This document shows positions 21,238 to 31,021 of a stretch of DNA of 64,000 nucleotides, piece after piece. The position numbers and the translations under genes are program-made. A model generated the notes under the pieces. The model worked only from the letters and a program-made list of their open reading frames with translations. It had not been told where the DNA came from and made no database searches. The DNA comes from Xiphydria camelus (lineage: Eukaryota > Arthropoda > Insecta > Hymenoptera > Xiphydriidae): positions 19,781,111-19,845,110 of the forward strand of contig OY783191.1 of the NCBI GenBank assembly GCA_963678675.1, written 5' to 3'. Numbering within the stretch: the stretch's first letter is position 1; each line of letters begins with the position of its first letter.

Positions 21238-24072
21238 TCAAACCTCGGACAACAGCCAGTGAAAGAATCTTTTCTTGAATGCGAGGGGAGATATCGACTC
21301 CCTAATGTCGTCCGGGAGCGAGTTCCAAAGAGTGGGAGCAGCGACAGAAAAAGATTTTAGGAAGACTGTGGTGCGGCAAACGGGGACGTGCAGGTTGGTG
21401 ACAGGCTCACGTGTGTCGTGGAGCCGAAGCACGTTTCTATTTTGAAGCGAATCAGCCAGGTATGAGGGCTCTCCGGATGAGCGAACGGAGAAGAGCAGAG
21501 AGCCGGTGAGATATGTTAGCCTCCTCTTATAGTCCAGCCAGTGAAGGCTACGACGATAAGGTGTAATGTGCTCATCACGACGAACGCCCAGAATGAAGCG
21601 GATGCAAGTGTTCATAGCCCTCTGGACCCTAGTGATCTGCTCATTGGTAATGTCCCCGAATAACGCACCACAGTAATCCATGTGCGGGAAGACGAGAGCC
21701 GTTACCAGCTTCCTCCGAAGGTGAACGGGCAGGAAGTCGCGATTTCTCTTTAGCTGGAAGAGCGAGGCATTCATACGCCTAACAACCTCAGAGAAATGGT
21801 CATTCCAGGATAGTGTCCTGCTGAATTGGACTCCGAGGTTCCTCACCGTCTGAGAATAGGGGACAGCCACGCCGCCGACCATAACTTTGGGAAGCGTTTC
21901 GTAGTCAATGGAGTTGATATATCTACTCGTGCCGAAGATGATGACCTTTGTTTTCGAAGCGTTAAGTTTAAGAGAGTTGGCGGAGGCCCAGGCGAGCACC
22001 GAGGAGGCGTCTAGGCTGACAAGTTGGATAGCCTCGGCCAGTTTAGCCGGAGAACAGTGAAGGTACATTTGAAGATCGTCAGCATATAGCATGTGCAGGC
22101 AATGACGGAGGACCAGCGGGAGATCGCGCACGTAAATAGAGTAAAGTAGCGGTCCCAGGACCGAGCCTTGCGGAACACCCGAGGTGACTGCGCCCCAGCT
22201 AGAGATTGCACCATTGTTGCCTAACACGGCCTGGAAGCGATTGGTAAGGTAATCGCGGAACCAGTGGAGCGAGGAGAGCGAGCAGCCCAATCTCTCAAGC
22301 GCAGTCAGAAGGGTGCTATGCGATATGGAGTCAAAGGCCTTTGAGAAATCGAACATCACAAGAATTGTGAGCATTCTGCGATCCATGGCGGACCGGATGT
22401 CGTCAGCAACTTTGACCAGCGCGGTTTGGGTGCTAAAATTCTTGCGAAAGCCAGACTGCCGAGGGTCAAACAGGTTATTATCCGTCATGTGTTGAGCTAG
22501 TTGTTCATACACGATCCGTTCGAGAACCTTAGAGAGGGCAGGCAGTATCGATATGGGTCTGAAGTCTGTCACGTGCGCAGGTGTCCTAACCTTGGGGATG
22601 GGCCTAATGAGAGCGAGTTTCCACTGGGAGGGGAAGACTGAATTAATGATAGAGTGGTTGAATACCGATAAGATAGCAGGGAATATAACGTTCATGGATC
22701 TGCGCAACAGGTTGAGCCCCAGTCCGTCTGCACCAGTGGCAGGTGATTTTAATTGACGGAGGGCACGGGACAGACATTCAGGAGTGATTGGTGAGAGGTA
22801 GAAGCGGGAGGGGTCAAAGGGGACTGTAGTAAGATCAAGGTCAGGAAGAGGAACGGGCAATGTGAAGTACGAGAGAAAGTTATCGTTGAGCTCCTCAATG
22901 GAAAGCGCAGGAGACTCAGAAGTCTTCTTCTCGCCGGCAGCCCCAAGATGCCTGAGATCAGCCCAGATGTCACGGGCCTGACGTCGACCACCAAGTCTTT
23001 CATTGTAATAGGCTATTTTAGCAGACCTTACCCTAGCTCGCACTACGTTCCGCAGGGCCTTGAACTCTGTATGATAGTGTGGGAGTCGCATCCTCAAGAA
23101 AGCACGCCGTTTCCTGTCTCGTTCACGCATGAGAGTTCTAAGCTCGGGAGAGATCCACGGAGCTGGCTTGCGCTTGAAGGTGACGACCTTGATCGGCGCA
23201 TGCACGTTCATGGTGTCCGTTACGGCGCGTATCAAATGATGGACCATGTTGTCGATGGCTGGTGAAGCGACAAGGGCCGCCCAATCATAAGTCCGCAAAT
23301 TGGAGAGATAATTGTCCTCATTAAATCGGCGGAAATCCCGGATCGTGAGAGTCCTGGGAGGTACCCGTGGGACCCTGATAGACAGCTCAACATAAATGAG
23401 GTCATGCGCTGATAGAAAGGGAACAGGGTGCTGTCCTGAGGATACTATATTCGCGATTTTGTCGACAATACACAAATCGAGCCACGTGTGAGAAGTGGCA
23501 GTGTGATGCGTAGGTCTGTAGGGCACCAGTGCTAGATTATTGGTGTAAATGAAATTCTTTAAATAGGAGGCGTCAAAGGAATTCCCGAGGAGATCGGCAT
23601 TGAAGTCACCAAGTATAGTAACGTGTGTGTAATTGGCGAGAAGGACAGAGAGAGTGTGTTCGAGGTCAGAGAGAAAACCAATCTTCGGCGGTCTGTAGAC
23701 GACACATAAAAGAAGTCGAGGCTGTCCCCTGGCGGTTATCTCAGCGAAGAGGAACTCCGGGCGTCCAAGAGTGAGAGGATCGGAGGAGGCGAGCAGCTTA
23801 CAACTTAAAGAACAATGTACATAAAGTCCCACGCCGCCTCCGCCCTTCCCAACTCGGTCCCGGCGCAAAAGGTAAAATCCAGGGAGAGATACGGCAGAGT
23901 CCGTCACGTGGGGTTTGAGCCATGTCTCTGAGATTGCGATAATATGATAAAAATTAGAAGAGAAGTAGTCACGGAAAGCATCGATGTGGTGGAGAATAGA
24001 CTGAGCATTGACGTGGCAGATGCGGAGATGATTCAGAAGGTCACTGGCGGGAGTTGTCGGAGGTTGGAGGTC
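21238..24072 (-). CDS. LINE ORF2: endonuclease and reverse transcriptase
   Basis: ORF2 makes the nicking endonuclease and RT that insert the element by target-primed reverse transcription. The apurinic-type endonuclease shows HVNAQS (near 24008), ISETWL (near 23930), VVYRPP and GDFNADL (near 23600). The RT shows FDFSKAFDSISH, SGVPQGSVLGP and the catalytic YADDLQMY (near 22090), with a C-terminal tail to 21238. There is no frameshift. The frame is open from directly after the ORF1 stop (24073-24075, TGA) but has no ATG before the endonuclease motifs. A GTG at 23907 is already past the first two. Normal AUG initiation would therefore not give a whole endonuclease. Confidence 0.9.
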   Translation of the reverse strand, partial: DLQPPTTPASDLLNHLRICHVNAQSILHHIDAFRDYFSSNFYHIIAISETWLKPHVTDSAVSLPGFYLLRRDRVGKGGGGVGLYVHCSLSCKLLASSDPLTLGRPEFLFAEITARGQPRLLLCVVYRPPKIGFLSDLEHTLSVLLANYTHVTILGDFNADLLGNSFDASYLKNFIYTNNLALVPYRPTHHTATSHTWLDLCIVDKIANIVSSGQHPVPFLSAHDLIYVELSIRVPRVPPRTLTIRDFRRFNEDNYLSNLRTYDWAALVASPAIDNMVHHLIRAVTDTMNVHAPIKVVTFKRKPAPWISPELRTLMRERDRKRRAFLRMRLPHYHTEFKALRNVVRARVRSAKIAYYNERLGGRRQARDIWADLRHLGAAGEKKTSESPALSIEELNDNFLSYFTLPVPLPDLDLTTVPFDPSRFYLSPITPECLSRALRQLKSPATGADGLGLNLLRRSMNVIFPAILSVFNHSIINSVFPSQWKLALIRPIPKVRTPAHVTDFRPISILPALSKVLERIVYEQLAQHMTDNNLFDPRQSGFRKNFSTQTALVKVADDIRSAMDRRMLTILVMFDFSKAFDSISHSTLLTALERLGCSLSSLHWFRDYLTNRFQAVLGNNGAISSWGAVTSGVPQGSVLGPLLYSIYVRDLPLVLRHCLHMLYADDLQMYLHCSPAKLAEAIQLVSLDASSVLAWASANSLKLNASKTKVIIFGTSRYINSIDYETLPKVMVGGVAVPYSQTVRNLGVQFSRTLSWNDHFSEVVRRMNASLFQLKRNRDFLPVHLRRKLVTALVFPHMDYCGALFGDITNEQITRVQRAMNTCIRFILGVRRDEHITPYRRSLHWLDYKRRLTYLTGSLLFSVRSSGEPSYLADSLQNRNVLRLHDTREPVTNLHVPVCRTTVFLKSFSVAAPTLWNSLPDDIRESISPLAFKKRFFHWLLSEV

Positions 24073-25302
24073 TCAGGTGGAGGGCGACCTTGACGAAGCC
24101 TGAAAAGCCGTAGAAGGTACGACTGAGCGTGTACCGGCAGGGGAATGGCCGGGCCCCGACACGAGAGACGCGGACGACACGGAAGGCGCGGATGTGCTGG
24201 TGGTTGAGGTAGATGTAGGTGGCGATGTAGTCGGTGTCCCAGCTCCCATGCAGGCTCTAGTGAGATCGGCACTTGTGGAGACTCTTACCGGGGAGGACGA
24301 GGCGGACGCCCTGACAAGGACGGAGCCACTAGACGTCCAGGCATCCTTAAGGCGACCAGCGGCGACGAGTTTGCGTGCCTCCCAGAAGGTCTTCCGCGCG
24401 GCCGGGGGGAGACGCTCGTTAACGTAAATAGGACCAGTACCGTAGGAAGGGCCTACGTCACCTCCTGCCAGACGTCCCTTGGCGCGTTTAAGCGAGATCC
24501 AATTGTCGCGCGATGTTTTGGAGAAGAACTTGATCACCAGGGGGCGTGGCACTCCGGGTTTTCCCGGGATGCGGAAGGTGTCCTCCACACCGCCGACGGG
24601 GGGAGTGGTGTCGAGAGCGCGCGCTAACAAGTTAAGCGTCTGGGGAAGGTCCTCGTTTGCCAGCTCGCCCAGTCCAGAGATCACGACCTCCTTGGAGTAG
24701 CGTTCGCGCTCCAGGAAGTCGATCCGCCGAAGGAGAGCATCGGAGTCAGCTGAGGGTGGAGGAGGGGATGAAACGGCCGCAGTCTCGATGGCAGATACCC
24801 GCGCGTGAAGTCACTCGCACTGCCGTCGAAGGTCTCCCGTGACAGACTCGAGGCTGGTCACTTTAGTCACCAAGCTTTTCAAGTCATCCTTCATAGCGCC
24901 CACTTGCTCCTTCACGATTTTGAGATCCGATATTTTTGCCTCGATGCTGTCGGTTTTGGCACATAAGGAGGAGAGAAGCGCGGAAATGTTTGAGAGCGGG
25001 TCTACCGGCGGAGAAAGTGTCGCGTCCGAGCCTAAACGCAAGGGTGTAGGTGGCGCGGGAGAGGGGTTGAGGGCAGTGATTGCCGGCGACGAATGGGCCT
25101 GGTTGTCCGCGGCCGGTAATGCCGAAATATGCGGGCGTAGTACCCTGCATCTAACGCATTTGTAGGAGGCAGGGTCAACGCTTCGGCCTGCCTTGGCCTC
25201 CGCACAAGAAAGATGAAAGAAATTGTTGCACTTCCCTAGACAATGCAGTTCCCCCTTATCCGCGGCGAGGAATTTGCTGCAGAATCCACACTTGCGTGTC
25301 AT
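24073..25302 (-). pseudogene. LINE ORF1 with PHD-type zinc finger, one in-frame stop
   Basis: It starts at ATG 25302. The N-terminal Cys/His pattern (CGFCSKF, CLGKCNNFFHLSC, KCVRC) fits a PHD-type finger as found in ORF1 of some CR1/L2-type elements. A Pro/Ser/Ala-rich linker, a heptad-like coiled coil (near 24830-24960) and a basic C-terminal domain (IYVNERLPPAARKTFWEAR) follow. The protein would bind RNA and package the transcript. A single TGA at 24811 interrupts the frame just after the coiled coil. The ORF1 stop at 24073 is in the same frame as ORF2. Confidence 0.75.
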
Positions 25303-25594
25303 GATGTGTAGATTTATTCGTCAGAGTGGAGTATAGCTGAGTCGTCAGGCAGGCAGGGGCCGATGGCAGTTGCGAATGCAAATGGCTTCCACCGCCAGAG
25401 AGCAAGCGACCGGCCGTCGTGATGGGATAATCCTCTAAGGTCGACGATGAGGCGACGGCCAGTCAAGGCACCAAGCGAACCGACACAATGCACGACACAC
25501 ACCCCACACAAACGGTAAAACACGAGAACGAGGCAGATGAACCCAAGATATAAGCACGGTAAATACAGAGCGAAGTGATGCACGGCCGAAACAT

Positions 25595-25643
<49 letters not shown>

Positions 25644-25844
25644 TGGCGTTCTGATGGCAGTACCCTAGAGATGCGGCGACGATTCGCTTCTGAAGTATGT
25701 ACGTGGATGAGCAATCGTTGAGTTCTTAACTGTGACTGGTGGCGATACCCCAGAGATGTGGCGTTCTGACAGCGGTACCCCAGAGATGTGGCAACGATTT
25801 GAAGTATGTACGTGGACGAGCAATCGTTGAGTGAAATTATTTCT

Positions 25845-26030
25845 TTCGATGGAGGTTTTATCGTCGACTCTTCGGCTGCATGCTGCCTAGCAACAGTGAG
25901 GAGTGGGGTTCAACCAATAGCGTAGCTCTGAGATGTCTTTCGATGGAGGTTCTATCGTCGACTCTTCGGATGCATGCTGCCTAGCAACAGTGAGGAGTGG
26001 GAGTTCAGCCAATAGCGTATCTCCGAGATG
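25845..26030. repeat. 94-bp tandem duplication
   Basis: TCGTCGACTCTTCGG occurs at 25861 and 25955, with the following GCATGCTGCCTAGCAACAGT and CAACCAATAGCGTA-type sequence repeated. It lies just inside the right TIR of Polinton-A. Confidence 0.85.
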
Positions 26031-26044
26031 ATGCTGCGAGTGAG

Positions 26045-26624
26045 GACGCGCTGGGAGGTGGAGCTCCGTCGCGCAAATTCAAATCCCCCACCACGACGCA
26101 TGCCACTTTTGATCACGTGGGTGAGACAGAACCGTCATTCAAATCCCCCGCCATTTTTTAGTCACGTGGGAGTGGGGGTTCAACCAATGGCGGAGAGCTC
26201 CATCACGCGAATTCAAATCCCCCGCCACGACGAATGTGAAATTCAAATCTCCCGCCACTTTTGGTCACGTGGTGAGCCGCCATTTTGGTCACGTGGATGA
26301 GCCGCCATTTTGATCACGTGGGTAGGCGGGGTTCAACCAATGGTGGAGCTCCATCATATGAATTCAAATCCCCCGCCACGACGCATGCGCGCTTCGACAA
26401 CATTCAAATCTTCCGCTACTTCTGGTCCCGTGGCGAGCCGCCATTTTTGGTCACGTGGGCGAGCCGCCATTTCGATCACGTGGGTAGGCGGGGTTCAACC
26501 AATGGTGGAGCTCCATCATATGAATTCAAATCGCCCGCCACGACGCATGCGCGCTTCGATAACATTCAAATCTCCCGCTACTTCTGGTCATGTGGTGGTC
26601 CAGAACCCGCTTAGCTTATCTACT
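26045..26624. repeat. Polinton-A right terminal inverted repeat
   Basis: Inverted match to the left end. A 160-bp subunit is duplicated: CACGTGGGTAGGCGGGGTTC recurs at 26316 and 26476. At least seven CACGTG sites, four GCCGCCAT sites and three CCAAT sites are present. Confidence 0.85.
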
Positions 26625-26630
26625 GTCGGT

Positions 26631-27935
26631 CATTCTTCTTGGAATTCCGAAGGTATTCGGTAAGCGGAGCTTGTATTTCCGCTGCTCCCTTGAAAAAACG
26701 TCGATAAAAATTAATTACACCTAAAAATCGTCGCATGTCGATAATCGTTTCCGGTTTCTTGTAGGAAAGGATTGCTTCAACACGCTCCATTGGTGGTTTA
26801 CAACCGTCCATATTAACGATATAACCCAAATATCCATCTTCTTCAACGCGGAAATGACACTTGTTAAGGTTTATTATAACTCCGTATTTCTGAAGACGCT
26901 CCAGAATAAGTCGTAAATGTTTCCTGTGAGTTGTCTCGTCCTCTGAAGCGATAAGGACGTCATCGATATATACATGGACGAAATCCAAACCTCGAAGAAC
27001 GGTGTCGATGAAACGTTGAAACGTTTGAGCTGCATTTCGTAGTCCGAACGGCATGACAAGAAACTCGAAAGCCCCGAACGGCGTTGTGACCGTAGTTTTA
27101 GGATTGTTCGCCTCGGCTACAGGAACATGATAGTAGGCGCGCACTACGTCGAGCGTCGAAAAAATCTTCTTCCCGTGTAACCTAGCGGTAAAATCCTCGA
27201 TGTGGACTACCGGGTATCTATCAGGCGTCGTGACGGTATTGAGTTGCCGGTAATCCCCGCGCGGTCTTCAGGCACCGGAGTCCTTGGGAACCATGTGCAA
27301 GGGGCTGGCCCAAGGGCTGCTGGACGGGCGGCAGATTCCCTGATCGATCATGAATTCGAACTCTGCTTTCGCAATTTTAAGCTTCTCGCCAGCCAATCGA
27401 CGCGGGCGAGCGTGAACCGGTGGTCCTTTGGTCTCGATGTTGTGCACGATGTCGTGAGGCGCAGCTCCCAAGAGTCTCGTGGGTGTAGTAACCCCGACGA
27501 ACTCTTTCAACAGGCTCTCGTACATCGTCTCTCGTTTGATCGTTGAAACTCCAAAATTCGCGGTTTCAACGATCTCTCCGCGCGAAGTGAGCAATGTCTT
27601 TCGATCAATTAACTGCTTTTGCTTCAAAGCAACCAAAAGATCGAAAAAGAAAAGAAAATCCGCTCCAAGGATGGCTGTAGAAGTATCTGCCACAGTAAAA
27701 TTCCAACGGAAGGCTCTGCGAAGGCCGAGATCGAGTTCACATACTTGCGTGCCGTACGTTTTGATCTCGGTGTTATTAGCCGCAAACAGCTTGAAACTGG
27801 TGGGCGTTCTCTTCTCACACAGCCTTTTTGCAGGAATAATGGAGACCTTTGAATCGCAGTCAACAAGGAAACGATAACCGTTTCGTCTCTCTTGAATGTG
27901 GAGGCGGAATTGCTGAGAAACGTTGTCGTGGACCG
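26631..27935 (-). pseudogene. pol: Gypsy-A protease and reverse transcriptase, N-terminal half
   Basis: Upstream part of the gypsy-A polyprotein, separated from 8922-10642 by Polinton-A. The retropepsin region (near 27860) has VDCDSKVSIIP where the active-site motif is normally DTG, so the protease lacks its usual Thr and Gly. Its end is marked by ILGADFL (near 27665). RT follows, with SSPWASPLHMVPK, MPFGLRNAAQTFQRF and the catalytic YIDDVLIAS (near 26965). A frameshift lies between about 27150 and 27270. The reading frame at 26631 continues sensibly on the other side of the Polinton. Confidence 0.85.
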
Positions 27936-27938
27936 CCG

Positions 27939-28871
27939 CTACTGACGATGCCCCGGGGTTTCCGAAGCGATGATTCCTTTAAAAGAACACGGAGGACGAC
28001 ATGTTCGAGCTGCAGCACCGAATCTCGTGTGAAAGAAACAAATGTCTGCTTGGCTCGAAGTATGTCTGTTTGAACGACTGTTCGAGCGTTGACGTGTGCG
28101 AAACTCGAACGGGCCTTTAGCTTCCCGAAGAGGTTTTTGAAAATTAGCTTTGATGTAAGTCGAAAGATCATTAAAACCAAACTCGAGTGCTGCAATGCGT
28201 GTATCGATACTTGATATGCATTTGCCAGCAGGCTGGGCTATCGCGGCTGTGCTGAAGGACTGCGACGAGGTCTCAACGATTCTGTCAGCTATTTCAGCGA
28301 GTCTCGTAAGTTCGACACCTTCTCTGGCCGAAAGAACGCAACGGGCATTCGTTGGAAGACGTTTCATCCATAACGTGCGTATAAGGTCTTGCGTAACCTC
28401 CTCGCAAGCGCAAACTTTCATCTCCCGCAGGAGTTGTGAAGGCTTCTTGTTGTCAAGCTCGATTTCCGTCAGTAGTTTCGTCAATTGTTTTTCGTTTGAA
28501 TCGGAAAAACGAAGAATTAATTGTGTTTTTAATGCGGTATACTTATCCGTAACTGGTGGTTCTTCCAAAACATCGGTAACTTGCTCCAGCGTCGCAGGAT
28601 CTAACGCATCGATTACGTGATAATACTTGGTCAGGTCTGACGTAATCCAGAGTCTGTGGAAACGAACCTCCGCTTACACAAACCAAAGTTTTGGCGTTTT
28701 CTACCAGAAAGTGGGCAGCTTAAGGTAACGGATCTCATGAATGATGTTGTTGCTGATCCCGATGTCGTCGTCGAGCTGTTCATTTTCCGTGCTGCCGGAT
28801 AAATCGACTCCTTGACTATTCAGATGATTTTGTCCGATAGCATCGCGTATTGGAGAGTGAACGAGCGCCAT
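27939..28871 (-). pseudogene. gag: Gypsy-A gag
   Basis: Gag forms the particle shell. The natural start is the ATG at 28871 (MALVHSPIRDAIGQN). The frame has stops shortly after at about 28707 and 28668 within the KLPTFW...PKLWF conserved stretch. It is then open through a capsid-like helical region with LTKLLTEIELDNKKPSQLLREM (near 28440) and a region with LRTLWMKRLP. The C-terminal part is Ser/Arg-rich and reaches the protease. This gag type goes with gypsy elements having short 5-kb genomes. Confidence 0.75.
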
Positions 28872-28999
28872 GATTAACAAACTGGATTTATTCACGATTC
28901 CCTTTGCGCAATAAATTTTAAAAACGATTTAATTTTTTTTATATTCGTAGTGGCTGTTTTTTTTAAACAAAAACCCGCCTCGTCGGCCAGCTTGAAATC

Positions 29000-29014
29000 A
29001 CGTCGAGGTCACCA
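29000..29014 (-). promoter_or_regulatory. Gypsy-A primer-binding site
   Basis: On the minus strand TGGTGACCTCGACG lies three bases after the 5' LTR, the expected place for the tRNA primer. The tRNA species is not assigned. Confidence 0.65.
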
Positions 29015-29018
29015 ATTA

Positions 29019-29304
29019 TGTGGGTCTCGTACCACACTCTCGATCTCTCATGAAGATCGAATCCCAGTGGGAATGAAATCACTCACAAGCAATACAGAAT
29101 AACTCTTTCTTTATTGCCTTCGTGAAAGCAGGGAAAAGAAAAGGCGAAGACCGATCGCGGCCATGCCGAATGGTCCGGAGTCAAGAACTAGAATAACAGA
29201 ATAGCTGAATAACAAAAGGAAGAAAAGAAGGCGTAACAAACGCCTAACGCGATCAGTGCACCTCCTCTAGAATCGGCCCTGAAACGCGGCACAGGCCTGC
29301 CACA
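29019..29304 (-). repeat. Gypsy-A 5' LTR
   Basis: Same length as 8636-8921 with about eight differences. The flanking TTCG duplication is at 29305-29308. Confidence 0.95.
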
Positions 29305-29391
29305 TTCGCTACATTCCAACAAATCTCGCAAGGGGTTGTAATAAGTCTTGGAGAATGACAGGAGTAAATAAGGATATTTCGGCTCAAAAAA

Positions 29392-29546
29392 TGAGTCGAT
29401 ATTTTGGATTGAGTCGATACAGCGTTTTGGATTGAGTCGATACAGCGTTTTGGATTGAGTCGATACAGCGTTTTGGATTGAGTCGATACAGCGTTTTGGA
29501 TTGAGTCGATACAGCATTTTCGATTGAGTCGATACAACATTTTAGA
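29392..29546. repeat. 23-bp minisatellite in gypsy-B
   Basis: ATTGAGTCGATACAGCGTTTTGG is the 23-bp unit, given here for reference in two parts: ATTGAGTCGATACAG and CGTTTTGG. There are six to seven copies. It lies 3' of gypsy-B integrase. Confidence 0.95.
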
Positions 29547-29609
29547 TTAAGACAGTGTTTCTCAAGCTTGTTTTGCATATGCTTAGCGATTTTAGGAAGG
29601 TAGTTTTAG

Positions 29610-30165
29610 CTAATTATTAGAATGGGAAGTAGAAGGAAGAGCGAGATCAGTATTGTCGGATTCATCTGAGAAATATAGTTTCAGAAGGTTAGTATGGTAA
29701 TTAACTGTTTTCTTGCCTACTTGGACTTCAGCGGTATGATTTGGGTAAATTTCAACAATTTTGTATGGACCCTTGAAATTACGTGTCAGTTTCTTAGACA
29801 ATCCGGGCTTAGTTTGTTTTTCGTAGATGCAAACGAGATCGTCCTTTTTGAATTGAATGGGGTTTACTTTCTGGTCGTAGTATTCCTTACTTTTTATTTT
29901 TGACTCTATAGTGTTGTCTCGAGCAATTTTGAAGGAAGTGTTGAGTTTGTTTTACAACGAGCGTATGTAGTCGTCGTAAGTGTAATGAAACTTTGGATCT
30001 TGTGTAATTGACGAAGGGAGATAAGCCTTCTGACCGAATAGCAACTCGTAAAGAGTAAACTTTGCAGATTTATGAATCGACGAATTGTAACTGAAAATGG
30101 CAAAAGGAATATGGGTGATTCTCAAATATATGCAATTTTTTGGTGTTCGGTCTTTAACGGAGCAG
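29610..30165 (-). pseudogene. pol: Gypsy-B integrase, C-terminal part
   Basis: This is the end of the gypsy-B pol. Visible motifs are IFSYNSSIHKSAKFT and LFGQKAYLP (near 30050-30110), where the core domain ends, and LTRNFKGPYKIVEI (near 29780), the SH3-like C-terminal domain of gypsy integrases. The last residues are Ser/Asp-rich. There are stops between the two ORFs (29800-29950). The upstream neighbour in the original gene is now at 34855, across a 4.7-kb insertion. Confidence 0.8.
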
Positions 30166-31021
30166 TTACACATCAAACCTTTCATCTTATGGCTTTATTT
30201 GATGTTGACTGACCAATACCACTTCGGCATAATGTTTTCGTGGAAATATTTCGTCGCATGTGCTTACAGTGGTTTCGAAATACTGCCAAACGTCAACTCC
30301 GTCTCATGTCTCCACTCTTGAGCCACTGTACAAAGCATGCCGTTTCTCGTTTCTCTTACAATGTATTCGATACCTGGCTGGTATTATCTGTTGGGGACCT
30401 GAAGCTGCACAAATTTGAAGAAAATCATAGTGCTGAGTCTCTTCATTCAGTCTGGAGAAGCCTGAAACTGGTTGTCGCTCGTAACAACGCAGTTTAAGTA
30501 CATTTTAAGTTTTCGCGCGTGAAATGTTTTCATTGTCGAGCCAGCTAAATTTCTCATACACCAAATGAAAGAGAAGGCTTCGCTACAGGATTGCCAACTG
30601 CGAGCGGCAGGCAGCGAGGCCGAGTGACCGGCGTATAAACGCGGTTTTCTTCAGCTTTAGGTAAGGACATTTACTTTGCATCAACTCCATCATAGTCCGT
30701 GCACGAGTAATTTTAGCTTATTATTGTTACTTTTGGGGTTTATTTAAAGATAGTCAACCCAACATTGTGTGCGTGCGGAATTGGAAGTGAGGTTAGAGAC
30801 CCAATTGTTGTTGAACAAAATAGGCCAAATCATCAACTCCGTCCTACTTTTTAACCGCACTGTTGTAATAATCATTACGCGTTACATTAGACGTTCAGAC
30901 TCCTATAGTATTATTTGCAAATATAGAAATATTTGCAAAATTAATTACTAACCTTATTGAGTATCTTTAACAGGTCAATCACCAAGATTTTTACCATATT
31001 TGCTTTTTTAAAGTTTTCAGA

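Larger units (their letters stand above)
20770..25640 (-). mobile_element. Non-LTR retrotransposon (CR1/L2/Jockey-like) in a GA microsatellite
   Basis: Full-length-looking LINE on the minus strand, with a PHD-type ORF1, an endonuclease/RT ORF2, a 3' UTR of AAATAACTAAGTAA-type repeats (20840-21080) and an AATAAA signal close to a TTC-rich end at 20786-20806. It is bounded on the left by (GA)n at 20770-20785 and on the right by (GA)n at 25596-25640. Flanking Polinton sequence resumes at 20769 and 25641. No ordinary target duplication can be separated from the GA repeats. Confidence 0.85.
10649..26624. mobile_element. Polinton-A: Maverick/Polinton with TIRs and 6-bp duplication
   Basis: The insert starts AGTAGATAAGC, ends GCTTATCTACT and is flanked by GTCGGT on both sides (10643-10648 and 26625-26630). 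AGT...ACT ends, long inverted repeats and a 6-bp duplication are hallmarks of Maverick/Polinton elements. Inside are the N-terminal half of a protein-primed DNA polymerase B, a conserved unknown protein and an OB-like protein. No integrase, capsid, protease or ATPase is visible, so the element has lost its virion module. It also carries a LINE and several small TIR elements that pad it back to 16 kb. Confidence 0.9.
8636..29304 (-). mobile_element. Gypsy-A: complete Ty3/gypsy with both LTRs, split by a Polinton
   Basis: Two 286-bp direct LTRs (8636-8921 and 29019-29304) start TGTG and end CCACA, and the host duplication TTCG flanks them (8632-8635 and 29305-29308). PBS, gag, protease, RT, RNase H, integrase and polypurine tract follow in order on the minus strand. 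Removing Polinton-A leaves about 4.7 kb, a normal gypsy length. The LTRs differ at about eight positions by eye, so the insertion is fairly recent. Confidence 0.95.

Noticed and set aside
24033..24272. Short frames opposite and beside LINE ORF1
   Set aside because: Shadows of ORF1 in GC-rich sequence; no family features.
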